Below the pieces are notes generated by a model, which was given only the letters and a program-made list of their open reading frames with translations, was not told the origin of the DNA and did no database searches. From positions 1-35,655 of the IMG/VR virus record IMGVR_UViG_3300007735_000666: 35,655 nucleotides of DNA; one strand, written 5' to 3'. The position numbers and the translations under genes are program-made. This stretch comes from a virus. Shown one piece after another: positions 8,580 through 17,010 of this stretch. The number at the start of each line of letters is the position of its first letter. Position 1 is the stretch's first letter.

Positions 8580-8833
8580 GTGTGAGAATTAAAAAGAAGG
8601 ACCGAAGGCCGGAGTTGATGCGGTCACTGGAGACAGCGACCGGCAAAAGTCTTGAGCGTGCGGCGAAGTTGTGCCGGTCCATTGCGCAACAGATGGTCAG
8701 CAGGAAATTCACGGGACCGAGCCGAGAGGAACGGGACCGAAAGAACGCACGAGCAAGACAGAAACGGGCCGAGCTGAAGGAGAGGGCAAGGCCGAAACAG
8801 GAGGCCGCAAACGGTGGCACGGCGGAGGCGTAA
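8576..8833 (+). CDS. Small highly basic hypothetical protein
   Basis: An 85-residue protein (starts MSVRIKKKDRRPELM) overlapping the previous stop by four bases and the next gene by 20. It is very rich in Lys and Arg, and its last 40 residues are a charged helix without hydrophobic core residues. It may bind nucleic acid or act with the equally basic N-terminus of the next protein. I recognise no family. It could also be the separated N-terminal part of a single connector protein. Confidence 0.6.
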   Translation: MSVRIKKKDRRPELMRSLETATGKSLERAAKLCRSIAQQMVSRKFTGPSREERDRKNARARQKRAELKERARPKQEAANGGTAEA

Positions 8834-9542
8834 AAGTGCGGTGGCAAAGCTGCGAGCCAAGGCAAATAAGGCCGTGGCAAAGCGAGTTAAAGCCGCGAGA
8901 AAACGCATCCAGCGAGTCACACGAAGGACGGAAAAGTTCCTCGCCAGCAACACGCTGGCAAGGGCTGGCAGGAAGACCGCAAAGCGAGCACGCAGGGCGG
9001 CGATTCGGGCCACAAAACGGACGGCGAAACAAACACGGCGAGCGGTTAAGCAGGCACGCAAAGCACGCAAGGCCGCAAAGCAATTTGTGACACGGACGAA
9101 GCGGGCACTAAGGGACAGGCGACGGCAGCAGAAGAAGGCTGCAACACAGGCACGACGGGATCAGAGAGCGAGGGAACGGGAATTCAATCGGGTGACGTTG
9201 TCGGGTGATGCGGACACATCCGGAGCGGCGTTTGGGGACTTCAAGGAAGGCAGTGGGGCCAGCAAGCCCGGCGAGCCTCCAAAGATGAGGACAGGGAAGG
9301 GCCGGAAGTCGATCACGGCTGAGCTGAGGATGAAGGGCAAGAAGCCACAGGCGAGGACATACGTTGACAAAAAGGTGGCTGGTTACATGGCCATGTGGGA
9401 ATTCCGGCAGGACGGCAAAGCAAGGCCATTCCTGAAGCCGGCGGTGGAAAACAATCTGAACATGTTCGGGGCTGAAATCGGGAACACGTTAAAGCAGCAA
9501 CTCAGGCCACAGGCGGGCAAGAAAAAGGCGACGGTGAGATAA
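8814..9542 (+). CDS. HK97 gp10-like tail completion protein with histone-H1-like N-terminus
   Basis: A 242-residue protein in two parts. Residues 1 to about 125 are an almost unbroken Lys/Arg/Ala helix-forming run, reminiscent of bacterial histone-H1-like proteins. Residues from about 130 on carry the pattern of the HK97 gp10 family of neck/tail completion proteins: GEPPKMRTGKGRKSI, YMAMWEF and RPFLKPAVENN, where RPFL near the end is the family's signature. The gene lies between the head-closure and tail-terminator genes, as expected. The start is a GTG at 8814 with GGAGG upstream. The fusion is unusual: the basic arm might touch DNA in the neck channel, which is inference. Confidence 0.75.
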   Translation: MARRRRKSAVAKLRAKANKAVAKRVKAARKRIQRVTRRTEKFLASNTLARAGRKTAKRARRAAIRATKRTAKQTRRAVKQARKARKAAKQFVTRTKRALRDRRRQQKKAATQARRDQRAREREFNRVTLSGDADTSGAAFGDFKEGSGASKPGEPPKMRTGKGRKSITAELRMKGKKPQARTYVDKKVAGYMAMWEFRQDGKARPFLKPAVENNLNMFGAEIGNTLKQQLRPQAGKKKATVR

Positions 9543-9976
9543 TGGCAGAGACTGGCATTGATCGGGCAATCGGCGAATGGTGGGCCGCTACGGCTGCACT
9601 GTGCGACCTTGTCCCGGTTGAAAGGCTGGTGGCCAGTGTCGATCAGTACGCCGAAACGCTGGACGATGACGCGGATGATGACGGGTATTTTGATGATCTG
9701 GTGGTGTTCGATGCGGTCAGTGAGCCAGCCTGGCGGACAAACAGCAGTCAGGGCTGGCGGACATCGTTGACGCTGGGTTGTATGTCGATTGATTACGACC
9801 GCAGCAAGGCAATTGCACAACAGGCCGTCACGAGTTGGCAGAATCAGGGATTCACTGGCAGCGCGGTGGAGATTGCGACCGCGAAGCCGTCAGGGCAAAT
9901 GACAACAACACAGGACGACGCAACAGGCGTCTGGACGACGGCGGTTCAGTTCGATCTGATGCACGTGGGAGTCTAA
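9542..9976 (+). CDS. Tail terminator protein
   Basis: A 144-residue protein whose ATG overlaps the preceding TAA stop. Its composition and order (short helix, acidic loop, beta strands, a helix with AIAQQAVTSWQNQG, final strands) fit the tail-terminator / DUF3168-like group that caps the tail tube at the head-proximal end, as lambda gpU does. It sits between the gp10-like protein and the tail tube region. An Asp-rich loop (ETLDDDADDDGYFDD) is notable. Assignment is by position and fold pattern. Confidence 0.6.
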   Translation: MAETGIDRAIGEWWAATAALCDLVPVERLVASVDQYAETLDDDADDDGYFDDLVVFDAVSEPAWRTNSSQGWRTSLTLGCMSIDYDRSKAIAQQAVTSWQNQGFTGSAVEIATAKPSGQMTTTQDDATGVWTTAVQFDLMHVGV

Positions 9977-9979
9977 GGC

Positions 9980-10390
9980 ATGGCAGACGTTTCAGTGACA
10001 GCGGCAAGCGTGGTGAAGACTGCCACCAGCCTGATTGGATACGGCACCGCCGGCGGGACTGTGACAGCCGGACAGCCGGTTTACGCAGACACAACAGCAT
10101 CGAACAAACTGAAACCGTGTGATGCGGATGTCCTGGCATCGTCCAAGGCCATTGGGATTGCATTGCACGGGGCGAGTGATGGGCAGCCGTTGCAATACTG
10201 CTACGGCGGAAACCTGACATTCAATTCGGCTTTCACGGTCGGCCAAGTCTACGTCTGCAGCGTGAACGCCGGAGGAATTGCACCGTATGCCGATCTGGCC
10301 ACAGGCGACTTTGTGACGATCCTGGGCGTGGCAACGACCGCCACGAATTTGAAAATTGGTATTCTCTATTCAGCAACCGCAAAACCGTAA
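9980..10390 (+). CDS. Beta-rich structural protein, decoration-like
   Basis: A 136-residue, Gly/Ala/Thr-rich, beta-type protein with few charged residues. Its ending (GDFVTILGVATTATNLKIGIL) parallels the end of the decoration protein at 6265, including a turn-strand pattern around an I-G pair, so it may be a distant paralogue. It is encoded just before the tail tube gene, so it could decorate head or tail. It starts four bases after the previous stop. Role not certain. Confidence 0.6.
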   Translation: MADVSVTAASVVKTATSLIGYGTAGGTVTAGQPVYADTTASNKLKPCDADVLASSKAIGIALHGASDGQPLQYCYGGNLTFNSAFTVGQVYVCSVNAGGIAPYADLATGDFVTILGVATTATNLKIGILYSATAKP

Positions 10391-10405
10391 TAAGGAGCAA
10401 ATACA

Positions 10406-10819
10406 ATGGCAGCAGGAACACCATTTACCGGCAAGTCAATGACATTCAAAACGGGGGCATCTCCGACCGAGGTTGACCACACAGGCAAGTGGGAACTGAC
10501 GATCGGTGGAGCGTCGGCAAAGTACGCGACGAACAGCACAGGCGGCTGGCGCAAAACCACGGTTGGCGTGGGTGAGTGGTCCGGCACTGTTACCGTCATG
10601 CTGCACGCTGGCGGGGCGCAGCCACTGGCACGCGGTGACGAAGTGGCGGCGCAGTTTCACGCAGACTCAGACGACTACATAAGCGGAACCATCATCATCA
10701 CCGAGGTGGGGCCGATCACGTTTGACGCTGATTCCGGCGACCCGGTGGCGATTGATTACGCATTCAACGGGCAGGGTGCGCCGTCGAAGTCGGGCACAGC
10801 GTTTGACATCATTGCATGA
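10406..10819 (+). CDS. Major tail tube protein
   Basis: A 137-residue protein with the features of siphovirus tail tube subunits: a short N-terminal arm, KWELTIGG, then GEWSGTVTVMLHAGG, which is the conserved strand-turn region, and SGTIIITEVGPITFDAD. A strong ribosome site (AAGGAG) precedes the ATG. It directly precedes the chaperone pair and tape measure, which is the standard order. Tube subunits stack around the tape measure; expected late and abundant expression. Confidence 0.8.
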   Translation: MAAGTPFTGKSMTFKTGASPTEVDHTGKWELTIGGASAKYATNSTGGWRKTTVGVGEWSGTVTVMLHAGGAQPLARGDEVAAQFHADSDDYISGTIIITEVGPITFDADSGDPVAIDYAFNGQGAPSKSGTAFDIIA

Positions 10820-10842
10820 CCATTTTTTGAGGAGCAGAAACC

Positions 10843-11292
10843 GTGGCGGACGGGTTGTTCAATCTGATTGGCCGACGGGCCATCGAGCTGACGAAAGACG
10901 GGCGAGTGTATCGGCTGGCGGTTCGGACGCTGGCCGATCACGCGCTCAAAGAACAGGCCATCCTGCAGCGTATGGGCAGCCCCTATGCAGGATTGGAGGA
11001 AATCAAAGATCCTGCACAGAGGCAAGCTGCATTCAAGATTGCAGCAGACGTGGCAGCACGTCCTTTGATTGCCACACTGCAGGACGAGGAACGGTTTGAC
11101 GAATCGTTGCGCGGGATCGGTTATTCCGTCTGGCGGGCGTTGTCCGTGCATCATCCGGAGGAGTTTCCGCCTACACTGCCGATTGATCGTGGTATTCAGT
11201 TGGGCTGCGACTTCGTCGAGTGGTTCAACGATATCAAGGCGGTCATTCACGCGCTGCACAAGGCAGAAGAACGGCCAGAGCTGGGAAACTGA
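10843..11292 (+). CDS. Tail assembly chaperone G
   Basis: A 149-residue, mostly helical protein starting at a GTG with GAGGAG upstream. It is the shorter product of the chaperone pair that coats the tape measure before the tube polymerises. Sequence similarity to lambda gpG is not evident and is not expected for this fast-changing family. The evidence is position between tail tube and tape measure, size, and the slippery site at its last two codons. The frame that overlaps its end encodes the T extension. Confidence 0.75.
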   Translation: MADGLFNLIGRRAIELTKDGRVYRLAVRTLADHALKEQAILQRMGSPYAGLEEIKDPAQRQAAFKIAADVAARPLIATLQDEERFDESLRGIGYSVWRALSVHHPEEFPPTLPIDRGIQLGCDFVEWFNDIKAVIHALHKAEERPELGN

Positions 11293-11483
11293 AATCACCC
11301 GGTGGCGGGGGTGTCAATCTGCCGTCACGCAGAACAGTTCCATGGGCCACGATATTCCGGAATATGTCCGAGCGGTACGGATGGACGCCGGAGCAGATCG
11401 GCACACTGACGATGTACCAGGCATTGACGTGGGCGGGAATGTGGTGCCCTGAAGACATCTGGCAGAAACAGGACGCAAAATAA
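10843..11483 (+). CDS. Tail assembly chaperone GT (-1 frameshift product)
   Basis: The longer chaperone made when ribosomes slip back one base at GGGAAAC (11283-11289) just before the G stop codon. After the slip the frame reads LKSPGGGGVNLPSRR and continues to a stop at 11481-11483, adding 64 residues for about 213 in total. The T part has a WTPEQIGTLTMYQAL segment. It ends exactly at the tape-measure start (TAATG). In lambda the GT form recruits tail tube subunits to the tape measure. The extension has no ribosome site of its own, so frameshifting is the likely route. Confidence 0.7.
11283..11313 (+). promoter_or_regulatory. Programmed -1 ribosomal frameshift site
   Basis: Slippery heptamer G GGA AAC (11283-11289) in the reading phase of the G gene, next to its TGA stop. 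Lambda uses the close relative GGGAAAG. A G-rich stretch begins six bases later, and CACCC (11296-11300) can pair with GGGTG (11309-11313) to make a small stimulatory hairpin. The -1 frame enters the T open reading frame. Confidence 0.75.
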
Positions 11484-12973
11484 TGGCTGTGACAGTTCAG
11501 GAAGCACAGGTCATTTTTTCTGCCGACGGAATGCGGCAGGTAGACACGCAGGCGCGGCGTGCGTCATCTGCGATGGACGGCATGACCGCAGCGGCGAAGC
11601 GCACAGGCAGTGCCTTGTCTGGCATCCGGAGTGCATTCAGCGGGATCGGCGGCACACTGGCCGCGTTGGGTGTGACTGCGGGGGCGGTCAAGATGGCACA
11701 ACTGACGATGGAGGCGGAGAAGACCGCGATATCGTTTGAGGTGCTGACTGGCAGCGCAGAGAAGGCAAAAACGCTACTGGATGACATGCGAAAATTGGAC
11801 AAGAAAACCGTCTTTGGGCTACAAGAGTTGTCGCAGGCTCAGAAGCTGATGATGAATTTTGGCGTGGGCACTGAAGAGGCGTTTGGCATCCTGACAAATC
11901 TGACAGAAGTAGCGCAGGGCGATGCGGAACAACTGATGCTGCTGGCGCGTGGTATGGCGCAGGTGAAGGCGGCTGGCCGACTGATGGGGCAGGAAGCAAA
12001 CCAGTTGATAAACAGCGGGTTTTCCCCGTTGTTTGAAATCAGCAAGTCAACAGGCCGAAGCATGGTGGACCTGAAGAAGGATATGGAAAACGGGTTGATT
12101 TCCTACGACATGGTCCGGAAGGCGTTGGAGGATTTGACCACGAGCGGCGGGCGATTGGCCGGAATGAATGAGCGAATTGCGCAGACAACAGGCGGGATGC
12201 TGGGCAAGCTGCAGACCAGTGTGCAGCAACTGGCCATTCAGATCGGCACGGCATTCTTGCCGATGGCGAATCAGATGGTCTCAGCAATCCAAGGGATCGT
12301 CGAACCGATCAATAACGCCAGTTCAGCGGCTGCCGTGTTCGCTGGAAATGCGATGGCCAAATGGACCGAGATGCGGAACAACCTGGAGGATTTGGGGTTT
12401 GCAATCGGCTACATTTTTGGCAGCCTGAAGAATTTGGCGTCGAATGTCCTGAGCGACATCGGCAACAGTTTTTCGAATATGGCCACAATGGCCGTTGATA
12501 CGGCGAAGGCCATTGCCCACAACATGAGTCCGGGCGTGTTGTTCGGTGGCGAAAAGCGAATGGAACTGCCGACACTGCAGCAGTCCGCACTGAAAAGCAG
12601 CACGAGCGACCTGACAGGCATTCTGCCGGGACTACAGGCAGAACTGGCATTGATCAGGCAGGGCCGCATCACGGCAGCGCAGGAGGCCGGACGCGAAGCG
12701 GAAAAGCGAAAGCAGGGGCAGCAGATTGAACGACCGGCGGCACCTGCACTGATACCGATGGCCGAACAAACGATGGCAGCCGCAGCGGAGCAAGTGCAGA
12801 TCGAACGTGGCGGAGCCTTGCAGATGTTTCAGCGGTTGCAGGATCAACTGGCACCGAAGAAGCAGGAAGAACTGAGCAAGCAACAGGTAGAGCTGGCGAA
12901 GCAGTCGCTGGAAGTTCAGCGGGCGATTGCCACAGGAATCACGGGGCTGCCACTGGTTCCGATTTTGGGATAA
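11483..12973 (+). CDS. Tape measure protein
   Basis: Sets tail length and is ejected with the DNA. The N-terminal third has the phage tape-measure domain: a variable start, then a Gly/Ala-rich amphipathic region (SGIRSAFSGIGGTLAALG), followed by FEVLTGSAEKAKTLLDDM, FGLQELSQAQKLMMNFGV, and LLARGMAQVKAAGRLMGQE near residue 160. The middle has hydrophobic helices, and the C-terminal third is charged and helical with several Gln/Glu repeats. At 496 residues it is short. At about 0.15 nm per residue of helix it would fit a tail of roughly 75 nm, an estimate only. The start overlaps the stop of the GT extension. Confidence 0.9.
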   Translation: MAVTVQEAQVIFSADGMRQVDTQARRASSAMDGMTAAAKRTGSALSGIRSAFSGIGGTLAALGVTAGAVKMAQLTMEAEKTAISFEVLTGSAEKAKTLLDDMRKLDKKTVFGLQELSQAQKLMMNFGVGTEEAFGILTNLTEVAQGDAEQLMLLARGMAQVKAAGRLMGQEANQLINSGFSPLFEISKSTGRSMVDLKKDMENGLISYDMVRKALEDLTTSGGRLAGMNERIAQTTGGMLGKLQTSVQQLAIQIGTAFLPMANQMVSAIQGIVEPINNASSAAAVFAGNAMAKWTEMRNNLEDLGFAIGYIFGSLKNLASNVLSDIGNSFSNMATMAVDTAKAIAHNMSPGVLFGGEKRMELPTLQQSALKSSTSDLTGILPGLQAELALIRQGRITAAQEAGREAEKRKQGQQIERPAAPALIPMAEQTMAAAAEQVQIERGGALQMFQRLQDQLAPKKQEELSKQQVELAKQSLEVQRAIATGITGLPLVPILG

Positions 12974-12977
12974 GAAC

Positions 12978-13874
12978 ATGCCATACCCGACATTCACAGA
13001 GCACGAAGACAGCCCGCAGGAATCCGGCAGCAGATCCGGGGAGCTGTCATTTACCCGCATTTTTCTGACGGCATGGGATGACCGCTGGGCATTCATCGCC
13101 GAGCATTTCAAGAGCGGGCCGTTTGGGTTGCCTGCATCTTATTCGTCTTACTGGCCGGGGGTGTTGGCGGATCGGTTCACGATTGACAAGCTGACACCAA
13201 AGCCGATTCAGGCCAGCATCACAGACCCGAACACGCAGCAACTCAGTCACGATACACAGGCGAAAATCACGGTCACGTATGCACCGCTGCAGAGCGACCA
13301 GCAACAGCAGCAAGACCCGAACGACCCGACACCATTGCCTGCCGGAACGTGGTGCACGTACAACCAGCAAAGCAACATCGAATTCCGCACGGTACCGGGG
13401 CGAAGTTGCAAATGGGAGTCCGACAGCAAAGCCCTGCCTGCAGATGTCACGGCAATGATTCCGGAGCCAGTGAGCACGCATGAAGTGACATGGCATCAGG
13501 TGCAAGTTGTGCCGTGGATCACGTTGGAGAACATGAAGGGCTGCGTCAACGAAACGGCGTTCAGATTGCCGGGCAGTCCGCAGACATTCCTGCCAGAGAC
13601 TCTGCTGTTTGAGGGCTTGAGTGATGAGGTGACACTGAGCACAGATGCACAATGGAGCACGCGAAAGCTGATCCTGAGATTTGCGGCAAAGGCGCAGAAG
13701 GGATTCGCGAACAGTGCCAGAGGGGCAAACGCAGCAGCCGGCAGCACGGTGTACGGCTGGAATCACCAGTGGCGGGATGACACGGCAGATTATGACCGTG
13801 TGTTGTCTGCTGATTCCTCGGACACCATGTTCGCAAAGTTTGATTTCAACACGTTGTGGACGGCGCAATCATGA
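12978..13874 (+). CDS. Probable distal tail / tail-tip protein
   Basis: A 298-residue protein immediately after the tape measure, where distal tail and baseplate hub proteins are encoded. It is beta-rich with many Trp residues. A Gln-rich stretch (QSDQQQQQDP) separates two parts, and the C-terminal part has a Gly/Ala-rich loop (SARGANAAAGSTVYGWNH). I recognise no named family. The ATG at 12978 gives a start that matches the gene spacing, whereas the longer in-frame version would run back into the tape measure gene. Confidence 0.6.
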   Translation: MPYPTFTEHEDSPQESGSRSGELSFTRIFLTAWDDRWAFIAEHFKSGPFGLPASYSSYWPGVLADRFTIDKLTPKPIQASITDPNTQQLSHDTQAKITVTYAPLQSDQQQQQDPNDPTPLPAGTWCTYNQQSNIEFRTVPGRSCKWESDSKALPADVTAMIPEPVSTHEVTWHQVQVVPWITLENMKGCVNETAFRLPGSPQTFLPETLLFEGLSDEVTLSTDAQWSTRKLILRFAAKAQKGFANSARGANAAAGSTVYGWNHQWRDDTADYDRVLSADSSDTMFAKFDFNTLWTAQS

Positions 13875-14239
13875 CGCAGGGCGACAAACACCCGGAGAAG
13901 TTTACGAAGGGGCAGCGGCTGACGGCTGCGGGCCTGAATGATCTGACGATTGCCATTGAATCCGTAATGACGCGGATGATGGGGCAGCAGGTCGGCCAAC
14001 CGATGGACATCAGCGGCAAGCTGGACGGCGATTTGGCACCAGCGAGCGACTTCGGCACCGCGCCAGCAACGGCAACGATGTCCGTGTGGGACAAGGACAC
14101 GAACGGCAACATGGTGGACACGGGGCGGAACGAAACCGTGGTCAATCGTTTTCTCCGGATCAGCCTGCCGGCAACGACGATTGTCCAAGCACGGTGGTTG
14201 AATGGTGAATGGCGAGTATACGCAGCAGACTGCGCGTGA
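13871..14239 (+). CDS. Hypothetical tail-associated protein
   Basis: A 122-residue protein (starts MTQGDKHPEKFTKG) overlapping the previous stop (ATGA). It has an N-terminal helix (TAAGLNDLTIAIESVMTRMM), then a Thr/Ala/Pro-rich segment and beta strands ending in ARWLNGEWRVYAADCA. Its place between the tail-tip candidate and the large tail protein suggests a tail-tip or fibre component. No family recognised. Confidence 0.6.
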   Translation: MTQGDKHPEKFTKGQRLTAAGLNDLTIAIESVMTRMMGQQVGQPMDISGKLDGDLAPASDFGTAPATATMSVWDKDTNGNMVDTGRNETVVNRFLRISLPATTIVQARWLNGEWRVYAADCA

Positions 14240-14248
14240 GGTGTTCTG

Positions 14249-16504
14249 ATGCTGTTGGGCCGATGCTGCAGATGCAAGACCGTTGAGCCTGTCACGATCA
14301 AAGGGCTGACCGCCAGCACTGGCGTGACGGAATGGGAGTACGGGCCGGGAGCATTGTGGGCGCAGCACTACGGGGCCGACAGAATCAGCGGCATAAAAAA
14401 CGACTGGACGATCAATAACAAATTTGTTTTGGCCGGTGGTTTCGGATACTTTGCCGGAACGCCTGGAGTACGCAGCAGCGGAGCACTGACGGCAAATTGT
14501 GCGCAGTGTCTGAAACTGGTGAAGCTGAACAGCACGGATGGATCAGAAGTCGAATCGGCGACGATGCAGGGCGTGTTTGCCTATTCGCAGGTCGGCACTG
14601 GAGCATTCCAGACGGTGAATCTTACGCGGTTGACGGCACCAGTGGGGCTTTCCGGTGGTGATTATCTCGTCCCGCATTCAATGGACCCTGCCGTTGAGTG
14701 GGTGGACTACACAACGGACACAGCAAACAAGGAATACATCCTCCACAGGCACACGCTGCAGGGCGGAAACGTGTACTTCCGAACAAAGACAAGCAGCGAA
14801 ACAATCACAGTCCCATTCAATGCAACGGCTGGTCAGGTTAAGTCGTTATTTGAGGCAACGGCAGATTGCACAGCGGCGACTGTGACAGGCGGGCCGTGGC
14901 CGGATGCGGCAATCAATGTTGACGTGACGTGGTCACAGTCTACAGGGGACATCAGCGGCATCAAGTTTGACGCCACCTATTCCGCTGGCGGTTCAGGTTC
15001 CTGCACATTCCAATGGAATGCGGGAACGTCAACGTGGGTGCTCGTTTCCGATACCTGCAACCCGGGGCCGGCTGAAGAGCCGTTGACCTCGGGAACCTAT
15101 GACGGCGAGTTGCGGGCTGGCACCTGCCCTGTATCGTTTCCACCACCACCAACCGGAACACGGGACACCAGAGGTGCAGCGGTGAGCTGGAGCACGTCAA
15201 CAGGGGCAATCACCAGCCACGTTGGGCGGATCTTCGGACTGGGGGCAAGTGGCACAGCAGCAACAAAGCTGATGACGGAAACGGCGGGCACGGTGCCCAC
15301 AGTCTCAACTGTGAGCAATTCGGACGTCGAGCCGGATCTGTATGCAGGGGCCAGCAACAGTGTTCTGGTGTTTGGGTTTCAGGGAACAAACGGCAGGACG
15401 GTTGAGGGATGGACGGTCGGCAGTCCGTGGTCACGGATCTGGCGGCGGTATGTCAATGCAGACATCTGGGCAGGCCGATGGGCATGGGCTGCAGGATTGG
15501 CGCAGTCCGGAAAGGTTGCTGTGTGTGTCAGGCGCAGGCAGTACAACGGCAGCGAGAAAGCTGGCACGATTGTGGACATTGCAGCAGGCACGTTCACGGA
15601 GTTCGACGAGTCAGAAGTCAGCACAACGGCAACTCTGGACAATAACGCGGCATTCAGCCGATTGCTGGACGGCAGTGGCACAGACCGCCTGGCGTATTAT
15701 TATGAACGGCGATTCGTCCCGACAGCGTCACCGACAGCCACGAAGGAATACAGCTTGGGCGGAAGTGAATACAAGACGCCAACAAAAAAGCTGCTGATTG
15801 GAGTCTATGGATGGCAGTTGCTGGGGGTCGATACCGATAGGATTTATGGCCCCCTGATTACGTTCAGCCAAGACACAACGCCGATCCTGTGGAGCAACAG
15901 CAACAACACACAGGGGCCTACGGCTGGCGGCGTGGCGTATGCTGGCAGCATTTCCCGCACCTATCGCTGGCGGTGGTACACAGGGCCGTCAGAGCGTTAC
16001 AACGCCGGAGAATTCCGCATCCTGTTTAAGCCACAGGCAGGCACGGGACTGGCAAACAAAACAACGGCGTGGCTGGATTGGCAATGCAGTGGAACGGACA
16101 TCGTCAATGCGGTGCTGGCACTGTTTCCGGAGAACAGCGAAGGGGTGGTTTCCAATGTCCGCGTGAATCCGTTTGGGGCCACGAATGTGACGGACAACAG
16201 CCCGGCCATCAGCCTGTTTGAGGCGAATATCGACATCCATTTTCAGGCAGCCGGGAGCCTTGGGTTTATCGATGCGCGATATGTCAGCCCTGGCAGAGTG
16301 TCAATCGAGGTCCGCAGCCGCAGCACGTTCCCCAGCACGGGCGGACTGGTGGCATATTCTGCGACCGATGCAAGCGTGGTGTGGTCCCGGAATTACGGCA
16401 GCACCGCCAGCCCGGCGAAGACGTATCCATCGCCACAGGGCGGTTGGTTGCGAGGTTCTCGGCTGTATGTTTACGGCAACGTGGTTGACAACGAACTGCC
16501 CTGA
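14249..16504 (+). CDS. Large beta-rich tail protein, candidate receptor-binding protein
   Basis: A 751-residue protein that ends the structural module, the position of tail fibres and tip receptor-binding proteins. It begins with a Cys-rich segment (LLGRCCRCKTV). It has many Trp-Gly-containing beta repeats with loops such as WEYGPGALWAQHYG near the start and VVWSRNYGSTASPAK near the end, which would suit a beta-propeller or similar fold. Near residues 180-260 there is an inserted domain (ITVPFNATAGQVKSLFEA then TVTGGPWPDAAINV). It matches a short domain I know from surface and tail proteins, where a strand pair is followed by AAxVxxALEA. A small ribosome site precedes the ATG. Confidence 0.6.
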   Translation: MLLGRCCRCKTVEPVTIKGLTASTGVTEWEYGPGALWAQHYGADRISGIKNDWTINNKFVLAGGFGYFAGTPGVRSSGALTANCAQCLKLVKLNSTDGSEVESATMQGVFAYSQVGTGAFQTVNLTRLTAPVGLSGGDYLVPHSMDPAVEWVDYTTDTANKEYILHRHTLQGGNVYFRTKTSSETITVPFNATAGQVKSLFEATADCTAATVTGGPWPDAAINVDVTWSQSTGDISGIKFDATYSAGGSGSCTFQWNAGTSTWVLVSDTCNPGPAEEPLTSGTYDGELRAGTCPVSFPPPPTGTRDTRGAAVSWSTSTGAITSHVGRIFGLGASGTAATKLMTETAGTVPTVSTVSNSDVEPDLYAGASNSVLVFGFQGTNGRTVEGWTVGSPWSRIWRRYVNADIWAGRWAWAAGLAQSGKVAVCVRRRQYNGSEKAGTIVDIAAGTFTEFDESEVSTTATLDNNAAFSRLLDGSGTDRLAYYYERRFVPTASPTATKEYSLGGSEYKTPTKKLLIGVYGWQLLGVDTDRIYGPLITFSQDTTPILWSNSNNTQGPTAGGVAYAGSISRTYRWRWYTGPSERYNAGEFRILFKPQAGTGLANKTTAWLDWQCSGTDIVNAVLALFPENSEGVVSNVRVNPFGATNVTDNSPAISLFEANIDIHFQAAGSLGFIDARYVSPGRVSIEVRSRSTFPSTGGLVAYSATDASVVWSRNYGSTASPAKTYPSPQGGWLRGSRLYVYGNVVDNELP

Positions 16505-16560
16505 CAGCCCCAGCCGAATCGGTAGTTTCCGAAAATCTTTCGAGATTGTCCTGAAGAGTA

Positions 16561-16588
16561 TTGACTTCCCGTGCCGATAGTGTATTCT
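16561..16588 (+). promoter_or_regulatory. Promoter P1 of the shared accessory family
   Basis: TTGACT (16561-16566), a 16-base spacer ending GCCGATAGTG, and TATTCT (16583-16588). The last ten spacer bases and the -10 are identical or nearly so at P2 (17569) and P3 (24421). The promoter follows the end of the structural operon at 16504 and predicts a first transcript base near 16595. Confidence 0.8.
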
Positions 16589-16593
16589 GTACC

Positions 16594-16635
16594 CATCGCG
16601 GTGAGGGCCGCGATGAACGAAACACTAACCGGGAG
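16594..16635 (+). promoter_or_regulatory. 5' leader hairpin and ribosome site, copy 1
   Basis: CATCGCGG (16594-16601) pairs with CCGCGATG (16608-16615) around the loop TGAGGG, starting at the predicted transcript start. It is followed by CGAAACACTAACC and GGGAG (16631-16635), seven bases before the ATG at 16643. The loop is conserved in copies 2 and 3, while stem bases change and keep pairing. Confidence 0.75.
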
Positions 16636-16642
16636 AATGAAG

Positions 16643-16960
16643 ATGAGCACGACGACAGCAAACGAAGTGGCCGAAACGATTCGCCTGCAGATTGGACACC
16701 GTGCGTTTTTCATGCTGGGGACGAAAATGATCGTTCGGCACTCTGACCGATTGGTCTTCAGCATCGGAACCGGTGCACGCTGCAACGGTCGCAAGGTCAA
16801 CCGCTGCACGGTGATTCTGGACGCAAACGACACCTACACCGTCGAAGTTGGAAACCTTGCCGGTCTGAATTACAAGACGATTGGCGAGGCGTCCGGAGTC
16901 TATGCAGACAACCTGCACAGGGTGATTGAGTCCCTGACAGGAATGCGGACAAGTCTCTGA
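16643..16960 (+). CDS. Conserved small phage protein of unknown function
   Basis: A 105-residue protein (starts MSTTTANEVAETIR) that I recognise as a member of a widespread, uncharacterised phage and bacterial family. Its pattern is an N-terminal I-x-x-Q-(I/L)-G, a G-(T/A)-K motif (MLGTKMIVRHSDRLVFSIG), a strand region with LDANDTYTVEV, and an ending like VYADNLHRVIESLTGMRTSL. The start at 16643 is chosen because GGGAG lies seven bases upstream, whereas the ATG at 16637 is too close. It forms its own unit, with promoter P1 upstream and a terminator downstream, like a moron gene. Confidence 0.8.
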   Translation: MSTTTANEVAETIRLQIGHRAFFMLGTKMIVRHSDRLVFSIGTGARCNGRKVNRCTVILDANDTYTVEVGNLAGLNYKTIGEASGVYADNLHRVIESLTGMRTSL

Positions 16961-16970
16961 CAGACAACAC

Positions 16971-16996
16971 AGCCCCCGGAAACGGGGGCTTTCTTT
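16971..16996 (+). terminator. Intrinsic terminator after the P1 gene
   Basis: AGCCCCCG (16971-16978) pairs with CGGGGGCT (16983-16990) around a GAAA tetraloop and is followed by TTCTTT. It is a strong rho-independent terminator. The next gene's ribosome site (AGGAGGG) lies just beyond, so read-through would feed it. Confidence 0.9.
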
Positions 16997-17010
16997 AGGA
17001 GGGTAAGAGA

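Noticed and set aside
11497-11999. Reverse-strand frames over the tape measure gene
   Set aside because: They are shadow frames of a gene with clear domains on the forward strand, and they lack ribosome sites and recognisable motifs. The same holds for other reverse-strand frames.
14249-16504. Calling the large tail protein a PQQ-type dehydrogenase or enzyme
   Set aside because: It has propeller-like Trp/Gly repeats only; no catalytic residues or cofactor sites are evident and the position is that of a tail-tip protein.
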